The notes under the pieces are model-generated. The model did not search any database. It saw only the letters and a program-made list of their open reading frames with translations, and was not told the DNA's origin. This document shows positions 49,263 through 60,959 of a DNA stretch of 64,000 nt, piece by piece (within the stretch, counting starts at the first letter, position 1; each line of letters starts with the position of its first letter). This DNA comes from Sabethes cyaneus (Eukaryota; Arthropoda; Insecta; Diptera; Culicidae). Where the stretch lies: NCBI RefSeq assembly GCF_943734655.1, contig NC_071355.1, positions 241,049,183 to 241,113,182 of the forward strand. Reading direction: 5' to 3'. A program made the translations under genes and the position numbers.

Positions 49263-50540
49263 GGGTGCCGGCTCCCAATTTCGGAGAGACCCGACAAGAA
49301 ATCATTTAGCTGAAGAATAATAGAGTCGCCGGAAATGACCGTTTCCCGCAAAACTCTCAAATATGGCCAAGAACCGCTAGCAACGATACTTCACTGGATA
49401 ATTTCAAGGATTTGGGAGAAGGAGTATCTACCTGAGGAGTGGATTGAAGGTGTGGTTTGTCCCGTCTACAAAAAGGACGATCGGCTAGATTGCTTACCGT
49501 GGTATTATGCTGGTCTACGCCACCTGCAAGGTGTTCGAAAATTTTGTTACGTCGTCTTTCATTAATAAGAAAAGAAATCGTGGGGCAGCACGTGGCGGGC
49601 TTTATGTGGCCTATCAAATTTTCACTCCGACAAATTCTTTAAAAATGTCAGGAGTACAACGCGTCCACGCATCATATTTTCGCGCACTTCAGGGCAGCAT
49701 ACGGTACAGTTGAGCGCAAATAGGGACACTCTCGAGTCTCTTCAAATCGCGCAAAGGTTTGCGACTTGGTGATGGACTGTTCTGTATGTTATTCAACATC
49801 GCTATTGAAGGTGTGATCCGGCGAGCCGGCATCGAAACCACAGGAACGACCTTCAGCAAAAGTAATCAACCCTTACGACGTCATAACTATACCAGGAACC
49901 TTATGACGGCGTGGGCAATCTGCATCAAACTATACACGGATGTTAGGAAGATTTGGTTATAAATCAATGTATCAAACACCAAATATATAGTAGGAAGAGC
50001 CTCTAGAGAAATCAAAGTTCGTCTCCCACGGACAGTGACTACTGACGGCGATGAACTGAAAATGGTTGATAAGTTCATATATTTGGGATCCTTGGTCACC
50101 GCCGACAATAGTACGAGTGAGAAGATTCAATGACGCATTCGAGGTGGAAGTTAGGCTTACTTTTTCGGGGCACAAAGCTGACGATGTACAAAACGCTAAT
50201 CAGACCGGTGGTCCTCTACCGACTTGAGACAGGAACTTTACTTACGGAAGACCGTGTTTGAACGAAAGGTGTTGCGAACTATTTTCAGCGGAGTATGTAC
50301 AACTACGGTGGGCTGGCGAAAGAATGCCAAACGACTGCAGTGGAATCTGTTGTCTTCAAGAGTCCCGCCGGCACCAGGAACAGAGGGGCCCACCATGCAA
50401 GATGGCTCGACCAGGTTAAAGCCGACTGGCATGTGCCGAGATGCTCAATGGATTGGCGATAAGTAGCTCAGGATTGAGTACAGTGGAGAGGAATTGTAGA
50501 TACGGCAAGAGCTTCCTCGGTTTTACGCTGCTAGAAGTAA
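49245..50540 (+). mobile_element. LINE-B copy, 5' truncated
   Basis: Begins in the pre-RT linker (NFGETRQEII, LKNNRVAG), then WFVP/KKDDRL- and ATCKVFEN-like blocks, RKGLRLGDGLFCMLFNIAIEG, VRLPRTVTTDGDELKMVDKF with IYLGSLVTADNSTS (about 50010-50110), and FERKVLRTIFSGV (50250-50300). The catalytic FADD motif region (about 49850-49890) is replaced by unrelated sequence. Many frameshifts. Confidence 0.75.
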
Positions 50541-50639
50541 GAAGGATTCGTTATTTTGGTTGCTATAAAGTAAGGTGGAGGGCTATCAAACTCACTGTTC
50601 AACCGCCATCGCGAATTTTTACATGCTCTTTGCGGATGT

Positions 50640-52089
50640 TTGTGCTGTATTTGGCATAATAGTCGTATACCGACAGGGAAGAAGGCACTCATGCATCTGC
50701 TGAGTGTTGGCAAAAGGAACAGCCTTGCCAGCCATGAGCGTCTGACTCCTGGTTAGGGGCGGCTCCCGACGGTGATCCCACTGAACGGTGAATCGCCGTA
50801 TCCGTACCAGGTATGCGGCTGTATCCCAGGTTTGGGACGGCATACAACAGCGACTGATCCGGAGCGGGCGGCTGACTTATAAAACGCTGTGTCTCACCAG
50901 CTATACCCAAGACAGCAGCCCTGTCCGCGAGACTAGTCATCGCAGCCCCAGTAAGGCGGTGTCGACTGGACATATGGAGAGTGCCCAGGACATGACATAA
51001 AGATAGTCATCGGGGATACAAATGCACAGGTCGGACGTGAACAGTTCTTTTGTCCCGTTATTAGTAGAGAAAGCCTCCATCGTACCACATACAACAATGG
51101 CCGGAGGCTAATCAACTTCGCTGCAGTCAGAAGAATGATGATTATGTGTAGTACCCATTTTGCACGATGGAACATTCGGAAGCACTCCTGGAAACACCCT
51201 AATGGAGAGGTCTGCTCTCAGATCGACCACGTTCTGGTTGATGGCCGGCACTTTTCTGATGTCAAGATCCGCGCCCGGTTGTTCAACGTATTCAAATCGA
51301 AACCAACGAGGAAGATACGACTCAATATTCGCCGGTTATCAGCGGAAGGACTTGCTGCAGAGGACTCTCGGAAAACTGATAAGCGGGTCGGTAAATATCT
51401 CGGAGAGAACCAGAGCGAACAGGGAAGGCACATCCACGACGCGATTAGTACTACAGCGCGGGAGGTGTTGGGTACTAGTGTTGCAGCCAGTTCCAGTTGA
51501 CTAATGAGAAGAATCGAGCCAGAAGTCACATATTGGCTGCAACTGTGACGCCAGAGCAGAGAGAGATATCGAGATGCTAGAGCTGCCGAGAAGAAACTTC
51601 ACCGTTGTAAGAAACGTCAGCACTGGGATCGTGTTCTTGCGAAGGCGGAGCATTGTTTCGAGAGGACGATACGAGAAGCCTCTTTAATGCGATAAACGGA
51701 ATCAGAAACAGGGCCGTGCCAACACATGTTATGTGCAACAACAAGGAGGGGAACCTGATTACCGAAAGATTGGAGGTGGCTATAGGCGTTGGAAACAACA
51801 TTTCGATGCATTGTTGAATGGTGAACAAGAGCGGAGCGATCAACAGAAACAGGATAACGATTGAGGATGCTGGACAAGCTGTGGATCCACCAATTCTGAA
51901 CGAGGTTAGAAAAGCGGCGAGGGAGCTGAAAACGGCAAAGGAGTTGGAAAGGACGGCATGCCCGCTGAACTTTTGAAAGTCGAGAGCGAACGGCTGTATT
52001 GTGCAATCCATCAGGTTTTACTAAAGGTATGGACTGAGAAGGAATTACCTGAGGAGAATTCTGCATACAAAATTCTCTCCCGCATCTTG
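50640..52089 (+). mobile_element. LINE-A copy, 5' half (endonuclease to start of RT)
   Basis: Positions 51000-51290 encode the endonuclease: IKIVIGDTNAQVGR, NGRRLINFAAV, KHSWKHPNGEVCSQIDHVLVDG and RHFSDVKIRARL. The GDxN and IDHVLVDG catalytic blocks are intact. The linker (51300-52020) is frameshifted. At 52055-52089 the RT starts as NSAYKILSRIL and is cut by the 0.8 kb element. The same RT continues at 53958. Confidence 0.82.
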
Positions 52090-53957
52090 GTATGAAATGG
52101 GGAAGGCAAATGAGGAAGCATCCAACGCAGCTCCAGGCATCTCAAGCCCCTACCTAGCGCCTCCACGTGGCCATACCCGGTATTACTCTATTGAGTAGCC
52201 AAGCTAGGAGGTGCGATGCTGGGTGGTTCCCGGCTGCCTGATCTCAAAACTGCAGGTTTGGGTGACGGCCGGGCCACACGACGTTGTTAGTAGGTAAGCC
52301 TAACAGTGACAAACAGTGTACAGTGAAAACTCTGGCCGAATAAAGTTTAAATAATGCTCATAGATACCATGGATAAAGGAAACAATTAAATAATTAATGG
52401 AAGCACTCATGGAAACTCAAATGACGCAACTGTATTCCATTCGAAGGACTGCTGTGAGATTGTTCTACTTCTGTCCAAATATCTTCACATAATGTATCTT
52501 CATATAACACATTTTATTACGTTGCCATATACCATCATTATCGTGAAGGGGAAGGAGCGTTAGGGAATCTAATGAATCGAAGACGGGATGAGGGATGTGG
52601 TAACCAGCCCAAGTCATATAAGGTCGGAGAGGATTTTGACGCGCCCTTCTAGCACACAAATCATCACACAAGATAAGTTTGCACGGCGAAGTTTTGTATC
52701 TAGAAACCGGAAGTCTATGCTGGAAGGAGTGTCTTATATTCTCGTAAAATCATAAGTGACATTGCTTATAGATCCACCCAACCCCTTTTGGTCCTTCACG
52801 AACAGCATTGACATGAAAATTGTTGGGTAGATAAATTTGATTCTGCAGTAATTCTACTTGCATACATTGGGAAACGCATCACATCTTTATTGATTTCAAA
52901 GCAGCATACGATACAGTCGATCGAGATGATGATTGGATCGAGTGATGTGTTTCGTACGCATCTCTGGGACACTGTCGAGTCCCTTCGAGACGCGGCGAGG
53001 GTTGAGACAAGGTGACGGTTTATCCTGCATGTTGTTCAGCATCGCTCTTGAGGGGGTGATCCGACGAGCGGGCAACGAAGCGAGAGGCTTTGCAGATGAC
53101 TTCGATATCATAGCCAGGAACTTTGCGACGGCGGAGGCAATCTACGCCAGACTGAAAGCGGAGTCTAGGAGAATTGGGCTAAAAATAAATGCGTGGAAGA
53201 CCATATACATGAAAGGAAGAGGCTCAAAGGAAACAAACGCGCGCCTTCCACGGACGGTAACCATTGACGGCGATGAACTAGGGGTGGTGGATGAGTTCGT
53301 GTATTTGTGATCGCTGGTGACCGCGGACAACAACACTAGTAAGGAGATCCAGCGGCGCATCCAAGCGGGAAGTCGTGGCTACTTTGCTATTCGTAAAACG
53401 CTACGATCAGGAAGCATAAGCCGCCGCACGATGCTAACAATGTACAAACCCCTTATTAGTCCGGTAGTTCTTTATGGACTTGAAGCCGTGACGCTGCTCA
53501 CGGAGGATATACGCACCCTTGCCGTGTTCGAGCGGAAAGTGCTGCGGACGATATTTGGTGGAGTACAAACAAAAAGCGAAGAGTGGCGGAGGCGTATGAA
53601 TCACGAGCTACAGGCACTGCTTGGGGAGACTCTCATTGTACATCTAGCGAAAGTTAGCAGGCTACGGTGGGTCGGACACGTCGTAAGGATGCCGGACGAC
53701 AGTGCGACAAAAATAGTCCTCTTCAACAACTCCACCGGCACCAGAAACAGGGGCCCAACGTGCACGATCGTTCGGCCAGGTCGAAAGCGATTTGCGACTT
53801 CTGAGATGACTAGGAAATTGGTGTCAAGTGGCCCAAAACCGAGTTGAATGGAGACGAGTGCTTGAAACAGCACGAACCAACTGCTGAAGTAGAAGAAGAA
53901 TACATCGGGAAACCCTTTAGGTGATGGTAGCTACCTCCATACATACATACATACACG
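52090..53957 (+). mobile_element. 0.8 kb non-coding element, copy 2, carrying a nested LINE-B
   Basis: Outer flanks at 52070-52089 and 53958-53977 (AAATTCTCTC, then CCGCATCTTG or TCGCATCCTG) form a 20 bp duplication of LINE-A RT sequence with two mismatches. The element starts GTATGAAATGGGGAAGGC and ends in (ATAC)n (about 53937-53955). Without the nested LINE-B (52876-53900) and its duplication it is about 830 bp. It is the inverted counterpart of 48040-48840. Confidence 0.85.
52876..53900 (+). mobile_element. LINE-B, 5' truncated, (GAA)n tail, nested insertion
   Basis: Starts inside RT at a decayed FKAAYDTVDRD and has RRGLRQGDGLSCMLFSIALEG, an intact catalytic GFADDFDIIA, RLPRTVTIDGDELGVVDEFV, LLTEDIRTLAVFERKVL and RLRWVGHVVRMPDDSATKI. 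It ends in AGAAGAAGAA (53891-53900). Flanked by TACATTGGGAAAC (52863-52875) and TACATCGGGAAAC (53901-53913). The best-preserved LINE-B 3' half in the window, but a stop follows VDEFVYL. Confidence 0.92.
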
Positions 53958-54525
53958 AAATTCTCTCTCGCATCCTGTTTCTCAGACTGAGGCCGATGCA
54001 GGAAACCTTTGTTGGTGAATACCAGTGTGGTTTTCAAAAGGAACGCTCCACGACAGATCAAATGTTCACCTTGCGACAAATCCTTGATGAATTCCGGGAA
54101 TTCAACTTGCAGACTCACGATTTGTTTATAGACTTCAAGGCGGTGTTCGATTCAGTTAAACGAATCGTGCTGTGGCAGATTATGCTTGAACATGGGTTTC
54201 CAACAAAACTGATTAGGCTGATACGTGCTACCCTTGATGGTTGAAGGATTGTGGCGCAGGCGCATGAATCATGAAATATACAAAGTACACAAAAATGCGG
54301 ATATTGCGCGATTAAAATACGGTAGGCTACAATGGGCTGGCCACGTTGCAAGGATGTTGGATGAGAAACCTGCGAAAAGAATATTTAGCAGAGAACCCGA
54401 CAGAGGCCGACGATTTCGATGCAGATCCCGTACCCGTTGGATGCCCGAGTATTGTGGAGACGGCTCCTGAATTCGGCACCGATTCCGCGGACTGTCGCCG
54501 AGACAGTAAAGTAAAGTAAGTAAAC
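53958..54525 (+). mobile_element. LINE-A copy, 3' half, internally deleted
   Basis: Continues from 52089: EILSRILFLRLRP, EYQCGFQKERSTTDQMFTL, FIDFKAVFDSVKR (motif A) and RATLDG. The sequence jumps near 54240 to the C-terminal block LWRRRMNHEIYKVHKNAD, GRLQWAGHVARMLDE and GRRFRCRSRTRW. The region with the FADD motif is deleted. It ends in AGTA repeats near 54505-54520. Confidence 0.88.
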
Positions 54526-56589
54526 ATCAAAAGGGGCAGGTGCTGGGTAGGTTTTCTCGCGTTAGTAACAGAACACACCAATTCAATTGTAAATCAATAT
54601 TTATTACTCATATTCATCTAGATCTTTTATTTATAGCTGATTTTTGTTTCTGTTTGTTTTCCATTTTCGTTACTTATGTACACCATTGAATTGATTTATT
54701 TATAATATCGCGCGAATCGTACACAATAGAAAAATATAATATTTGCGTAGACAGAAGATTGTTTTTATTTTCTTTAATTTCTTTCCTTCTCTTCTACCTG
54801 GTGGAACGCAGTTTTCCCCATCAGGGAACCACGGGCGCCAACCACGGGCGAAAAAGTCCAAACTGAATAAACTAACAATTTGCGTTTTGCAGTGCATGCA
54901 ACGCATTACGCTGCTCATTTCGTTAAATAGGAACTTCAATCCGTTCTGAACTCTATAGGTCTACTCTTACGTTTAGCGGATAATAGTAATCAATGTATTT
55001 CTGTTTTGTTTTGTTTGTGTTGTATTTTTTTGTTTACTTTTTTTCCTCTTTACGGCTGTCTCGCTACTATTGTGGCTGGAAGACTGGGAGAGCTTCGAGT
55101 GCTGAGGAGCGTGCCTCTCCGCTCACGTTTGTCCGTTCTGTTGTGTGTGTGTGTTTGTTTGTGTCTTGTTGTTGTTGTTGTTGTTGGGTTGATGGCTTCT
55201 ATTGTTTTCTACTGCAGTTTTGTTTTAACAATTGTTTTGTTGTTGTGAAAAGTGTAAAGAGGGCGAGGGGGTCGTAGTTATTACGAAGCCTCTCAGTGCG
55301 ATACGGTTGTTTTCTGTTTTTGTTTTTTTTTTGCAACAATTTTGTGAACATTAGAGTACTGATTCCTTAAAGAATTACTAGTAGGGCTGTTCTGTGTCTT
55401 TGGATATATGATTAAGTCTTACTTTAAATTTCGTATTTTTTACAGAGCGTGATTTTTTGATCACCATGCTATCTCCGGAGAGGATACTACACGTTACTAC
55501 ACATTGGGTTTGCTTCGTTTGCCTAAATGTGATTTTGCTTACCTCTTGATTTTATTCCTTCTAAAGTAGTACAATAGTTTGTCTTTTTTTCAGTATACAT
55601 CTTCGTTACTTAAATTGTGTTAATTTTTTTTCTCGTTTGAATGCAGTATGTGATGTGTATGTGCTTGTAAATGTTATTGGGTGAGCATGCCAAAAATAAA
55701 CCGAAAAAAAACCGTGCTGTGTGATTGAACTAAATCGTTAATTACAACTAAAACTACTAACTTCCTATTCAGCACAATGTCCGAAGAAGAACACCGGTAT
55801 GCAAATTGCACAAAAGTTCGATCAGGTCGTGTTGGTTAGTGGGAGTGTGTAAACTACTGAAAATACTACCACAGGACGAAAGAGAAAATAGCTACAACAA
55901 ATGTTTTACATTTAGTGTTTACAGTCACAGATGGGAATTTTTATGTACAGTATAATTCGGAGAAAGCGAAATTCCTTGCTTTGAAGGTGAAGCAAGGACG
56001 ATGGTCTTTTGAAAGTTTTGAAGAGAATTAAAAGAAAAACTTTTAAAAGAGCATTGCCTTCTCACTGGGTGGCAAGGAATTTCCACTCTCTTCGTGGGAG
56101 GAAATCAGAAATTAACATAATGCTTAAAGCTTCTTTTGGAATGATATTTTGCTTTTTGCTGCTTATTTCACACACGACAGGACGACGATCAGGACGACGC
56201 CAACAACGTACGACACCTATTAGTTATTAATTTAATTAAAGTTTATCTCTTCCGGCGTCGCTTGATTTGCTGCAAGTTTTGCGGAACACATTGATGATTC
56301 GGAGAAAAAAAAGTTTTATTCTCGTTTGGATTAATAAATAAGCTGAGCGCGTGCGTGGAGCTTCGGGTCCGTGGGTCGAGTGACGTAGAACTGAACTTCT
56401 CAGAAGTTGTTCTCCGGGAATAGTCGTTGATATGTGAGCTCGGAGAATAAACCGGGAATGTGTGGGAGATCAAGGGACGGAAGTCGCCTCTGCGTGTCAC
56501 TGGATTCACATCAGAAACGGAGGACAGCCACCGGGAGGCTCGTCATCGAAGGACAATAGCGGCCCGCCCGAGCCGATTCCGTTTCTTAG
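54526..56589 (-). other. Presumptive 3'UTR of the POU gene and spacer
   Basis: T-rich on the plus strand with (GT)n at 55142-55154 and (GTT)n at 55166-55187, and free of recognised transposons. AATAAA signals on the minus strand (TTTATT on plus) occur near 56312 and 54626, among others. No coding region seen. UTR length is not determined. Confidence 0.4.
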
Positions 56590-58822
56590 TCATTCTTGTT
56601 TGATCACCGGTCCACCGGTGGGTTGATTGCTTCCGGTGGCAAGGGCTAGATAGTGCGGATTCGCCAGGCTACCAGCCGCTGCCGAACCGACGACCGGTGT
56701 GGACGTCGACGTCGAGCCGGACATCGCTGGCAGCTGGAACATCTCGCTGCTGCCGGACGAGTGGGTGGGACTTTCCATGCCGTTCGGCGGATTTATTCGT
56801 TTCTCCTTTTGGCGCCGATTGCAGAACCATACCCGCACCACCTCCTTCTCCATGCACAAATTGTCGGCCAGGTTGGTGATTTCCTCGCTGGTCGGTTTGC
56901 TGTTGACGAGAAACGCTTTCTCCAGGGCCACCCGGACGGAGGTTTCGATCGAGGTGCGCTTCTTGCGCCGCCGACCGACGATTTCCGGCGTGGTGGTCGT
57001 GTTGGTCAGCGTGCTCGGGCTGAACATTCGGCTGGAATGGCAAGAGGAAAGAAATAGGTTAGGTTTGATTGGTTTGAGAATGGGTTTATAATAACTTGAA
57101 GAAATCAAAGTAACCATTGAGCTGTGCGTACAAAAACTTTAGTAAACAAAAACGTAACATGTGGTGAAGACGTATGGCTACTTTGATTTCTAAGTGTTCA
57201 AAGAGCTTTAGAAAATAGCAGTTACTATAGAAACTAGAGTGTTATTTTGGTAGTTGTCAATCATTGAGCAGATCGTTGAAAACTTATTTTCACTTGAAAT
57301 TAAAAGGCGATTTTTTTTTCTTTTATATTCATTGCAGGGTAAGCAAAGTTATTAAATATTTTGATACGATATTGGGTAACGAAAAACCACTCACCCGCCC
57401 GGATTGGAGATGCTGCTGTCGGCGTCCTCGAGCCACTTCTGCAGCAGCGGTTTCAGCTTGCACATGTTCTTGAAGCTCAGATTCAGTGCCTCGAAGCGGG
57501 AGATCGTCGTCTGGGAGAAATCGTTGCCGTACAGTTTGCCCATCGCCAGTCCCACGTCACCCTGGGTGAAGCCCAGCTTTATCCGGCGCTGCTTGAACGT
57601 TTTGGCGAACTGCTCCAGCTCCTCGAGGTCGGTAGTTTCCTCCGGTGATGGTTCCAGCGCACGGGGAGCGGCCACGTGGTGTTTCTGCATTTGCGGCGTG
57701 GATAGACTGGCCGAGCCTGGTGTTGAGGGAGTCAGTATACCGCCCACGTTCAGCTGGTTGCTGTTCGGGGGAGTAGTTTGGCTCGAACCGAGCAGACTGG
57801 TGTGCGACGAAGAGTGATGGTGATGGTGTAGTCCGGGACTACCGGCAGGACTGTGTAGAGGCGAGCTACCGGAGAGGTTAGCCGGAGTCGGTGTGGAGCT
57901 CGTTTTCAACTGTTGCTGTTTTTGCTGAAGAGCTTGCAACTGAGCGACGGCCTGCTGGACCTGTGGGAAGAACATTAACAGAATGTAGTGTTCCGGTGAA
58001 GCTGGATTAGAAAAGAGGAAACTCCAACCTGCAGCGATCGGGATCCGTCGTGCGATAGTTTAAGGTTAGTAGTAGTAGTAGTGTTAGTAGAACTGGTCGT
58101 GATAGCGGGAGGTTGCGTGTTGTTAGTATTGACACTAGCAGCGACACATGAACTGTTAGTGATGGACGGTGTCGGAGGGGGAAAGCTTGGATTTAACTAC
58201 AGTTGCAATTGGGCATCAAAAGAGATTAAAACAGAGAGGAAGAAAGAAAGAACGTTCAATTCGTACGGTGCCAACGACGATCGCAATCAGCTAGAAGGCC
58301 AACTGGGCTTACCTGGTTTTGCATCAGGAATTGAGCTGCCGCGTGGGCCGTGGCCTGAGCTGCGGCGCTACCATTTCCTCCTGTAGTGTTTTGAGCCTGC
58401 AGGAGCATATAGTTTTGCAGCTGCTGCTGAAACGAGGCCTGCTGAGCCTGTAAGGCTTGCTGGAGTACGTTCAGCTCCTGACTGGACAGTCCACCGAGGG
58501 TTCCCAGTCCCAGTTGATTTTGCAGGTACAGAGATCCAAGTGGAAGTTGATTTTGAAGGGCTGCCAGTGCAACACCGATGCTGTTACTGTTCGGGCCAAC
58601 GCTGCCCGGTGTTGGCGGCTGCGTCGGAGATGGAGTTCTTCGTGAGGCGTCAGTAATCTGTGGAGGAATTTAGAGTTCATTAAAAAATTATCGCAAATCA
58701 GGCTCGGCTGAGTGTGCTTACCATCAGGTTAAGAGGAGTAACGCGTTCCGGTCGTTCCGTAGGAACCGGGCTGACAGCTTGCTCGTGATCACTTCCATCG
58801 TCCCGATCGCTATAGGCATCAT
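56590..58822 (-). CDS. POU class 2 transcription factor (nubbin/pdm2-like), 3' four coding exons
   Basis: Exons 58822-58722, 58657-58313, 57960-57395 and 57031-56590 (stop TGA), with GT-AG introns and continuous phases, give about 483 residues. Exon 1 seen here is acidic ([15 protein letters not shown]). Exon 2 is Gln/Ala/Leu-rich ([20 protein letters not shown]), like activation regions. Exon 3 has Gln-, His- and Ser-rich stretches and then the POU-specific domain ([20 protein letters not shown] to [10 protein letters not shown]). Exon 4 has the linker, then the POU homeodomain ([10 protein letters not shown]..., [18 protein letters not shown], with the class-typical Cys in recognition helix 3). 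This class binds octamer-like DNA and controls neural, wing and gut development and immunity in flies. I cannot separate nub from pdm2. The gene starts with a phase-requiring exon upstream that I could not find. Confidence 0.94.
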
Positions 58823-59710
58823 CTGGGGGAGAGAAAAAAGAAGCAGAAAATGGTGTCTATTAGTAACAACTTTCTTCGACATAAATTTCCAGAGCGATTA
58901 TCGCAGAAGGGGTGCGCAACATTATTGGCCACGTGCTGTGATTTTTTTTTTCGCTTGTCAATGACCTAGTTAAGAAAACCTTTTTCGTCGAACAAAAGGT
59001 GAAAAATTCTCTTCTGTGACTTTCTTCCGCAGTCGAGAAGTCAACGCGAAAAAAAGGAAAACATTCTTCCTCCAGTAATGGGGAAAGACACCGAACGAAT
59101 GTGCAATGCAATGCACCCTTTCTCACTCGCTTTTTAATAAAATGAAGGGATGCAGCAGTGGAAATGATTCTAAAGTAACGATCTATAGACGTAAATAAAA
59201 GTAAAAAAAAAAACTCAACAATACCGTAGGGGAAAACACGACCGATTTTAAAATCAAAACATGCATTTAACCAATCAAACGCGGATTTCAATGTCGGCCC
59301 GCTTGCGTCTGTGGTGCCAGTGCCAGTGCGTGTACGACGCGAGGGAACCAATTTGCGTCGACATATCGCAGCAGGCGTTACGAATTCGAACGAATTGTGC
59401 AGAACCGAGAACCGACTGGCAGCAGCAGCAGCAGCAGCAGAGGAGGGTTGATGCAATTTTCGTCTGCAGTCCAGTCAGTAGGTAGGTATGTAATGTACGC
59501 GTCTCGCGCGTGTTACCCTTCTGCGAAGGTTGTTTACTATATATGATTCGGAGATCGGAGAGCAAAACCCCTTCGGAAAAATGTATAGCAAAAGCAAACT
59601 AGAGTGCTGAGAGCTGGTTTGCGGAAGGATGACGACGGACTGCGTTGAATCTATGCCGGCTGATGCTGATGGCGATGATGATGATGATGTTGATGTTGAG
59701 ATGATGATGA

Positions 59711-59743
<33 letters not shown>

Positions 59744-60959
59744 CGTTTTTGGTTGGGGTGAATTGCAAGCTAACTGACTGACTGACTGGAACTGGAATTG
59801 CGGCGACTGTAACGAGAACTCCACGCCACGCCGCTGCGCTCGTATTGGTATTGGACCTAGGGCAATAAGTTTCTTTTTCTGCAAGCCGACTTCGAATTGG
59901 ACAAGTTCAAGCCAACTTAATGTCTGAAAACTGTGAGTGTTTCATTTCGTTTCATGTTGAAGTAATTACATATTTTGAAACCCTTCACTTTGAACGTTAC
60001 TTCCTGTTGTTTGCAGTTAATAATGTTGATAATGTTATTTCCAATTAATCATGTTTTTATTGGTAACGATTTGAATCATTTTATTCGGAATGAAGAAATA
60101 CGCGGAAACCGGACGGATTCGGTAGGAAAATCATAATACCACTTTAGTGAGGTGAGCCATGGCAGTTGATAGTAATATAAATTTTACATTCGAACTAATT
60201 AAAAAGTTTCATTTAGGATCCCGAAAGTTGTTTAACAATTAATATCCAAAAAATAAATAAAATAACTTTAATGTAGGACGACGGTCACGTGTTTAGTAAA
60301 ACTGCGTTCGTGTCCTGTTCGATTTTTATAACCATTTTTAAACAAGTCAAAGCAACCATATTGTTAGCCCCCCGGCCAGGGGATCGTTGCGTGATATTGT
60401 TTTTCATTGCCCATGCTTTTGTTTTGTGAGCTCACTCACTAGCAGCTACATATTTGGTACAAATCGTAGCAGGCGCCGTGAGCGCGGTGTCAATGTCATT
60501 ATTTTCGCGAACACGTTTTTCCAGATTTTTCCGACTCATTGTCAGTCTATAATTTGCCAAAGCCAAAGCAAGTGAAGTGAGTAGAGTATACAACTTTTGA
60601 AACCTGCTTCAATCAAATTGATCGGTCAAAAATTGGATCAACGAGAAGGAATTGTAAAGCGTTTTCTGCCAATAAAATACTGATGCTGTGTCTATCGGTT
60701 AGTAGAATTCTCGCGAACGCACATTTTTAACGTCAGAAACATTTCAGCATATTGTACGTTATTTGGAGTTATTTGTTAAATAAAACAATTATGTTCATTA
60801 TATAAAACAAGTTCTGATGAGTATTGGTAGTTAGACTACATCTTTTAAAATTAAAGCATTGTTTATCGTAGTACTCCTTGTCCATTAAAACCACCTTGTT
60901 TCCTTTGTCTGCCTTTACGTACGAGGAAATGTGAATCCGAGAGGAAGAGGAACACAGGA
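58823..60959. other. Upstream or intronic region of the POU gene, low-complexity repeats
   Basis: Contains (CAG)n at 59419-59440, (GAT)n at 59674-59689 and (GTC)n at 59711-59733. Open frames across these (for example 58860-59456 and 59475-59884, minus) are repeat-driven or motif-free. The missing 5' exon must lie here or beyond the right edge. No exon with a donor in the required phase was recognised. Confidence 0.45.

Noticed and set aside
47835..54525. A single large DNA transposon with 0.8 kb inverted ends and a 3 kb cargo
   Set aside because: Each arm has its own, different target duplication and interrupts a different LINE stretch, so they are two separate insertions.
56653..57091. Long plus-strand frames over the POU homeodomain exon
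   Set aside because: Antisense shadows of a conserved, GC-rich exon.
58860..59456. 198-codon minus-strand open frame upstream of the POU exons
   Set aside because: The Ala run comes from a CAG microsatellite, the rest is unlike POU N-termini, and no suitable donor phase was found.
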